This document shows, one piece after another, positions 33,425 to 37,875 of a stretch of 37,875 bases of DNA. Numbering within the stretch: the stretch's first letter is position 1; every line of letters begins with the position of its first letter. Both the position numbers and the translations under genes were made by a program. The notes beneath the pieces are model-generated. The model did no database searches and was not told the origin of the DNA. It worked only from the letters and a program-made list of their open reading frames with translations. This DNA comes from CAYZEZ01 sp964477295 (GTDB taxonomy: Bacteria > Bacteroidota > Bacteroidia > Bacteroidales > SM23-62): the NCBI GenBank assembly GCA_964477295.1, contig CAYZEZ010000010.1:1-37875 (forward strand). Reading direction: 5' to 3'.

Positions 33425-33458
33425 ATAGAGGCGGTTACTTTATTGCAATCGCCTCTAT
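33425..33458 (+). terminator. rplI terminator overlapping the ridA 3' end
   Basis: A 9-bp stem pairs ATAGAGGCG (33425-33433) with CGCCTCTAT (33450-33458) across a 16-nt loop, followed by TTCTATTTT. The right arm is made of ridA codons and the ridA stop codon is in the loop. Confidence 0.7.
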
Positions 33459-33812
33459 TTCTATTTTAGCTCCCAGCGGCAAGTTCACTACTTCATAGGC
33501 AGCCCTTGCCGGAGGTTTTTCATTAAAGTACTCTTCATACACCTTATTCATTTCTTTGAAATCCCCAATATCATCTAACAGGCAGGTGCACTTCATGACA
33601 TCGTCTTTGTTGTAACCGGCAGCTTTCAGTATCCCATCAATATTGGCCAGAACCATTTTTGTTTGCTCCCCAATATCTCCTTCAATTAGCTTCCCTGTTA
33701 CAGGACTCAATGGGATTTGTCCGGAAACAAATAAAATCCCTGCTTTTTCGACTGCCTGGCTGTAGGGTCCGACAGCTTTTGGAGCCGTCTCGGTTTGGAT
33801 GATCTTTTTCAT
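33435..33812 (-). CDS. ridA: RidA family enamine/imine deaminase
   Basis: The start chosen is ATG 33812 (MKKIIQTETAPKAVGPYSQA), giving 125 residues, the family length; a longer frame reaches 33983 but adds no family sequence. RidA hydrolyses reactive 2-aminoacrylate from threonine and serine metabolism. Visible are VGPYSQAVEKAGILFVSGQIPL and PPARAAYEVVNLPLGAKIEIEAIA, with the conserved Arg in the active site. It is next to lptD on the same strand with 177 bp between them; that gap holds no feature I can support. Confidence 0.95.
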   Translation of the reverse strand: MKKIIQTETAPKAVGPYSQAVEKAGILFVSGQIPLSPVTGKLIEGDIGEQTKMVLANIDGILKAAGYNKDDVMKCTCLLDDIGDFKEMNKVYEEYFNEKPPARAAYEVVNLPLGAKIEIEAIAIK

Positions 33813-33989
33813 GATGTGAAATAATATAATAAGGTATGAAATATATGAAAGATTTTGGGAAATCGAAAGCGGCGAGTAGTCATTCGGAAGAGATGGGTGT
33901 GATGCGGTGTGACGTAAAGAAAAATGGGGATCATCATACCCGCTGGCCACACACACTTCTCCCAGCCATTTCCCGTAACACACTGCTCA

Positions 33990-36728
33990 CTAAAAATTAT
34001 CGTACCAGTTGTCTCCCTGCTCATATTTCAGGTCGCGCAGGATGGATGATTTGATATTAATCTGGAAGGAGTAACTACGGTAGGTTCCAAACGGCACCAT
34101 TGTGATCTGCATTTCCCAGCAATGCAGGTCACGGTAGATACTGAGATTGGTCATACTAACTTTTTTCTTAGTAAAATCATAGCCTGAGTTGAATCCTATC
34201 TTCCATTTTGGAGTCAGGCTCAGGTCGCCCCTGAATCGAGCAGACTGGATAATCTCCGGTTCTTCATTTCTGTTAACAAGCCTGAAAGTATAATCCATGC
34301 CAAATGTCCAGGGAACATCGAAGTCAACATACTTGCCATAGTATATATCATCGTAGGCAATATTATCATTCGCCAGTGTGGTATTATTCCCCGTCCCTTC
34401 GCCCTGTTGTTGCGAAGAACTATTCCCTTGTCCCGACTTAAAGTTTACCCCGACAGAAAAATCAAAGTTGGTCATGCGAAGAAGCTGGTTACGGTCTTTC
34501 CAGAGGGATTTATTAATATTCCTCCTGTTGCCCCTTTCATCGACCACATAAGAATATGGATCAAACCTGCCGTTAAATTTCAGATTCACCTTGTTTTTAA
34601 ATATGCGGGTATTTCCCACCATATTAATAGGAGCCCACTTTAAGGAGTCCTTAAATATGTTGTAATTGGTAGTAAAATTAAGGTTATCCAGGATTTTTAC
34701 TTTGGTGAATTCCTCCACTGTGTCCGATTTGGGTTTCACTTTCATCTCAATATTATTCAGAAGGGCAAAACTCACAGATCCCTGCCGGCCACTCGGTACC
34801 GGAGTCCTGTAAACCGATTCATCAAACAATGAATAGGTCCTGGTATGCCCGGCTGAATCTATGATTACTTCCTGATAATAATCGGGAACTTTCCCCTTCA
34901 TATCCGGAGTATAGCTAAAAGACACCCTGGGGGTCATCACATGCCTGATTGCCTCAATCCTCGATTGTGGCCGGAATTGATACATACCATATATCTTTGG
35001 GCTGAAGTTCACACTTAATGACGGGACATAGGCATGGGCATATCGCAGACCCTGAACGGTATCAATAAAAAAGGTATCGACTCTTACATCGGAATTAGGC
35101 AACTGGTAATCGCTGTGATACTGGGGATATATAGATTTGGTAAAAACCACTCCTGTATACCGTACATTTGGAGAAATATTGAGAAAGTTCAGAGCTTTAA
35201 GATTCAGGCTGATCGGGATATTATGCTGATAGCCATTATCAAACTGTTCAAGCCGGGTGTCGAACAACAGAGTATCAACCGTATTCAACCTGTTTTCGAG
35301 GGAAGAAGAATAGCTTACCTGCAGGTCTTCATACCATTTAGGCTTGCCTACACGGCTTTTCTTCCGAAAGGGATAGATACGGTTCATATTTAAACTCATT
35401 TGTGGAAGCCTCAGGTTCATCGAACGGTCGATACTATTCTGGTTAGCACTTGCATTTGCGCTGAAATTAAACGGTGAATTCGGCCATACTTTCGAAAAAC
35501 TAATACTCGATTGTTTGGTGCTTCTCATCACACTGTTAATATTCCTGGTATGGTTCTGATCATAACTGCCGGTACTGAAATTCACACTGGCGCTGAACCG
35601 CCTGTTTGGATTTGCCTTGGCATCCTGTGCATGTGACCAGATCACTGCGAAATCCTTGCTTTTAGAGAAATCGATCCCCTTTTCTCCTATTACATTTTCA
35701 AAATAGTTTGTATTAAAATTCCCATTAAACTTATACCTTTTTCGATAGGAGGATCCAACCCGCAGCCCCCATGTTCCATTAGTATATATATCAGCGGTAA
35801 CCCTCAGGTCAGCATACTGCGATAATGCAAGGTAATAACCACCATTACGCAAATAGAATCCCCGCCTCGACTCTTCCCCGTAGTTTGGTATCAGTATCCC
35901 AGATTTATTGGTTTTGGTGGTAGGAAAAAATCCAAAAGGCACTCCGATCGGCAGTGGAACATCTGCAATTACGAAATAAGCCGGTCCGGAGATGATTTTA
36001 TCGCCTGGAATTGATTTTGCCTTGGTCATAGCTATATAAAAATGGGGATGTTCAAGATCACATGTTGTGTACTTTCCGTTTTTCATGTCAATGCTACCGT
36101 TGGGATGTCTTTTCGTAGTTTCACTGTGAAGATACCCTCCCTCCTGCTCACTGTATATATTTTTTATTATTCCTTTTTTTGATCTGAAGTTGTAGGATAG
36201 CTCATCGGCCCGGAACGTTTCAGATTCATCTGTAAACACAGGTCGTCCAAAGGGAGTACCCAGACTGTCTTTACCTCCTCTGGCAAATACTATTTCATTA
36301 CCCATATCGAATTCGATAATCTCTGCTTCTAATTGTATCTGTTGATAATTGATCTCAGATTTTCCATACAGATATACTTTCTTTTCACTGAGAGCATAGA
36401 TGATGGAATCGACTGCCTTGTATTTAACCGGTGAGTCGATGGCATCTTTAGAAGAACGGATGGTGGTGTCACGGATATTCAGTTGGATAAGAGTATCGGC
36501 ACTGGCTCGCATACTGTCAGGCAATATGTACAGGGTATCCTGTTCAACAAGAACAGAATCGGATAGTACTTCTGTCTCCTGTGCACTAACAAAGTACAGG
36601 AAGAATAAAAATATACCTGTTAGTAAAAGCCTTGGCAGTAATTTTGTATGCAAATCAGATATAGTAATTTTGTACAGGTCGTTATGAAAACTGATAAAAC
36701 TAATAAAATTATTATTTATTAATCGCAA
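33990..36728 (-). CDS. lptD: LPS assembly outer-membrane protein LptD, Bacteroidota type
   Basis: 912 residues from the ATG at 36728. LptD with LptE inserts lipopolysaccharide into the outer leaflet. The signal peptide core LLLTGIFLFFLYFVSAQ lies unusually deep (about 33-49). A TTG at 36653 (in DLHTKLL) would give a normal signal peptide and a ~95-bp space to the divergent amidase gene. An OstA-like N-domain (about 100-215) has KYKAVDSIIYALSEKKVYLYG and EIIEFDMGNEIVFARG. The large C-terminal barrel has conserved KYTTCDLEHPHFYI, GPAYFVIADVPLPIGVPFGFFP and GILIPNYGEESRRGFYLRNGGYY. Cysteines are few, unlike the E. coli form. Confidence 0.92.
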   Translation of the reverse strand: MRLINNNFISFISFHNDLYKITISDLHTKLLPRLLLTGIFLFFLYFVSAQETEVLSDSVLVEQDTLYILPDSMRASADTLIQLNIRDTTIRSSKDAIDSPVKYKAVDSIIYALSEKKVYLYGKSEINYQQIQLEAEIIEFDMGNEIVFARGGKDSLGTPFGRPVFTDESETFRADELSYNFRSKKGIIKNIYSEQEGGYLHSETTKRHPNGSIDMKNGKYTTCDLEHPHFYIAMTKAKSIPGDKIISGPAYFVIADVPLPIGVPFGFFPTTKTNKSGILIPNYGEESRRGFYLRNGGYYLALSQYADLRVTADIYTNGTWGLRVGSSYRKRYKFNGNFNTNYFENVIGEKGIDFSKSKDFAVIWSHAQDAKANPNRRFSASVNFSTGSYDQNHTRNINSVMRSTKQSSISFSKVWPNSPFNFSANASANQNSIDRSMNLRLPQMSLNMNRIYPFRKKSRVGKPKWYEDLQVSYSSSLENRLNTVDTLLFDTRLEQFDNGYQHNIPISLNLKALNFLNISPNVRYTGVVFTKSIYPQYHSDYQLPNSDVRVDTFFIDTVQGLRYAHAYVPSLSVNFSPKIYGMYQFRPQSRIEAIRHVMTPRVSFSYTPDMKGKVPDYYQEVIIDSAGHTRTYSLFDESVYRTPVPSGRQGSVSFALLNNIEMKVKPKSDTVEEFTKVKILDNLNFTTNYNIFKDSLKWAPINMVGNTRIFKNKVNLKFNGRFDPYSYVVDERGNRRNINKSLWKDRNQLLRMTNFDFSVGVNFKSGQGNSSSQQQGEGTGNNTTLANDNIAYDDIYYGKYVDFDVPWTFGMDYTFRLVNRNEEPEIIQSARFRGDLSLTPKWKIGFNSGYDFTKKKVSMTNLSIYRDLHCWEMQITMVPFGTYRSYSFQINIKSSILRDLKYEQGDNWYDNF
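36643..36672 (+). promoter_or_regulatory. candidate promoter of the amidase gene
   Basis: TTTG (36643-36646), 18 nt, and TAATTTTG (36665-36672) fit the Bacteroidota promoter with one nt short spacing. It lies inside the start of the annotated lptD frame, 76 nt upstream of the amidase ATG. Confidence 0.45.
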
Positions 36729-36748
36729 TTATAACCAGTGACCATTCG

Positions 36749-37873
36749 ATGATTAAACGTGTATTCATCTTATTTCTTACTTTTCTGGTGGTCGTTTTTC
36801 CTGCCCTTCAGATAATTGGAGATGATGATCCGAAAAAGACAGTCCAGGTGGTAGTATTGGATGCAGGACACGGTGGAAAAGATCCGGGTGCCCTTGGGAA
36901 AAAATCACGGGAGAAAGATATTGTACTCCCCATTACTTTAAAGGTAGGTAAATACATAGAGGAGAATTTTAAGGACGTAAAGGTAATATATACCCGCACC
37001 ACGGATGAATTTATTGAGTTGCATAAAAGGGCGGATATTGCCAACAGCAATAAGGCCGATCTGTTTATATCAATACATGCCAATGCTTCTAAGCAGACCA
37101 ACGCCTATGGTACAGAAACCTTTGTGCTTGGAACAGCACATAACGAAAAAAACCTTGAAGTGGTCATGACAGAGAATTCAGTTATTGAGCTCGAAGAAGA
37201 CTATTCCAGCAATTATGAGGGATTCGACCCTAACTCAGTTGAATCATATATTGCATTCTCCCTGATGCAATCGACCTACCTGCTGCAAAGTCTTGAGTTT
37301 GCCTCTTTCGTACAGGATCAGTTCCGCGAACGCGTAAAAAGGTACGACCGCGGCGTTAAACAGCATCTTCTTGTAGTACTATGGAAAACTACCATGCCCA
37401 GCGTATTGATTGAAACAGGATTTATTACAAACGCAACAGAAGAGAAATATTTGATGTCAGAGGATGGTCAGACCTACCTGGCGTCTGCCATTTTCAGGGC
37501 GTTTAAAGAATATAAGGAAGAGATTGAAAGTAAAAGTGTGTTTACTGCCATTCCTCATGATGACCCGGCCCCGGAAAATGAGCCAGCGGCGCAGGAGGGA
37601 AGATCATTTCAGGATGGAATATTCTTCACGGTACAGATAGCTTCCTCATCCAGGGCGCTGAAAGAAAACCATGAGGTTTTCTCTTCCTTTGATAAAGTAT
37701 ACTCTTTCATCAGGGATGGAGCCTATAAATATACAGTCGGTCAATTCACCACATATCAAAATGCTCTTGAATACAGCAGGGAAGTCAGGGGCCAGATTAG
37801 CGGGGCTTTTGTCATTGCTGTAAAAAACAACAAAATTATCCCGGTAAAGGATGCACTGGATGAGCTAAATTGA
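36749..37873 (+). CDS. N-acetylmuramoyl-L-alanine amidase (Amidase_3) with SPOR-like tail
   Basis: 374 residues, complete. It has a signal peptide or anchor (1-22) and an Amidase_3 domain (about 33-270), which cleaves the bond between N-acetylmuramic acid and the stem peptide. Zinc ligands are H41 (LDAGHGGKDPGA), E55 (REKDIVL) and H110 (FISIHANA), with the catalytic E222 (VLIETGFI). The region about 285-290 is a low-complexity linker (PAPENEPAAQEG). The last ~85 residues (FFTVQIASSSRALKEN.., YKYTVGQFTTYQNALEY) resemble a SPOR domain, which binds denuded septal glycan. This fits a role in daughter-cell separation. It is divergent from lptD with 20 bp between the annotated starts. Confidence 0.93.
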   Translation: MIKRVFILFLTFLVVVFPALQIIGDDDPKKTVQVVVLDAGHGGKDPGALGKKSREKDIVLPITLKVGKYIEENFKDVKVIYTRTTDEFIELHKRADIANSNKADLFISIHANASKQTNAYGTETFVLGTAHNEKNLEVVMTENSVIELEEDYSSNYEGFDPNSVESYIAFSLMQSTYLLQSLEFASFVQDQFRERVKRYDRGVKQHLLVVLWKTTMPSVLIETGFITNATEEKYLMSEDGQTYLASAIFRAFKEYKEEIESKSVFTAIPHDDPAPENEPAAQEGRSFQDGIFFTVQIASSSRALKENHEVFSSFDKVYSFIRDGAYKYTVGQFTTYQNALEYSREVRGQISGAFVIAVKNNKIIPVKDALDELN

Positions 37874-37875
37874 TT

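Noticed and set aside
33813..33983. N-terminal extension of RidA
   Set aside because: The family begins at 33812. The extra part has no homology that I see and is intergenic in character.
1..37875. tRNA, rRNA and CRISPR arrays
   Set aside because: I read the intergenic regions and saw no cloverleaf with TTCGA-type arm, no rRNA-like tract and no regularly spaced repeats with unique spacers. A dedicated scan would be more reliable than reading by eye.

Overview
This window looks like a chromosomal segment of an uncultured member of the Bacteroidota, most likely a Bacteroidales relative. Three secreted proteins end in type IX secretion (T9SS) C-terminal sorting domains. Lipoproteins carry acidic surface-export signals, promoters fit TTTG-N19-TAnnTTTG, and Shine-Dalgarno sites are mostly absent. 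There is also a BtuG/BtuH-like cobalamin surface apparatus, a Bacteroidota-type LptD and a DUF6913 gene. I see no rRNA, tRNA, CRISPR array, prophage or intact insertion sequence. Most genes are housekeeping; the accessory content is a toxin-antitoxin module and the intergenic repeats. Layout: 1-3260 holds the 3' part of an LVIVD-repeat protein, a bidirectional terminator, folD and ffh. 3316-4290 is a HEPN toxin / MNT antitoxin pair in which the antitoxin is fused to an XRE helix-turn-helix, with a promoter and candidate operator just upstream. 4391-7451 is argS, divergent from a glycosyltransferase, with palindromic repeats in the argS leader. 7519-18005 is a minus-strand vitamin B12 uptake operon headed by a cobalamin riboswitch. 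In transcription order it encodes a DUF4465 (BtuH-like) lipoprotein, a T9SS-sorted surface protein, the TonB-dependent receptor BtuB, a BtuG-like beta-propeller lipoprotein, a secreted trypsin-fold protease with a T9SS tail, the BtuF-like binding lipoprotein, BtuC, BtuD and a small membrane protein. 18148-21866 on the plus strand has ligA, a DUF6913 gene, a possible signal-peptide remnant and dapA. 21965-25339 is secA; 25645-28251 is a secreted papain-type protease with PKD and T9SS domains. 28371-32067 on the minus strand has ferritin, icd and dnaX. 32225-33405 is rpsF-rpsR-rplI; 33435-36728 has ridA and lptD; 36749-37873 is an N-acetylmuramoyl-L-alanine amidase with a SPOR-like tail. How the genes work together: the B12 operon appears to encode a full route from surface capture (DUF4465 and propeller lipoproteins) through BtuB, periplasmic BtuF and the BtuCD importer, all under one riboswitch. 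Two T9SS-sorted proteins of unassigned role, one a protease, lie inside it. The TA pair is probably self-regulated through the HTH on the antitoxin. The most notable non-coding structure is the intergenic repeat load: a ~48-bp element in two copies 31 kb apart (one inside the ribosomal-protein operon), long imperfect palindromes at two convergent junctions, a heptamer tandem at a third, and REP-like GC-rich palindromes upstream of argS and inside the B12 operon.
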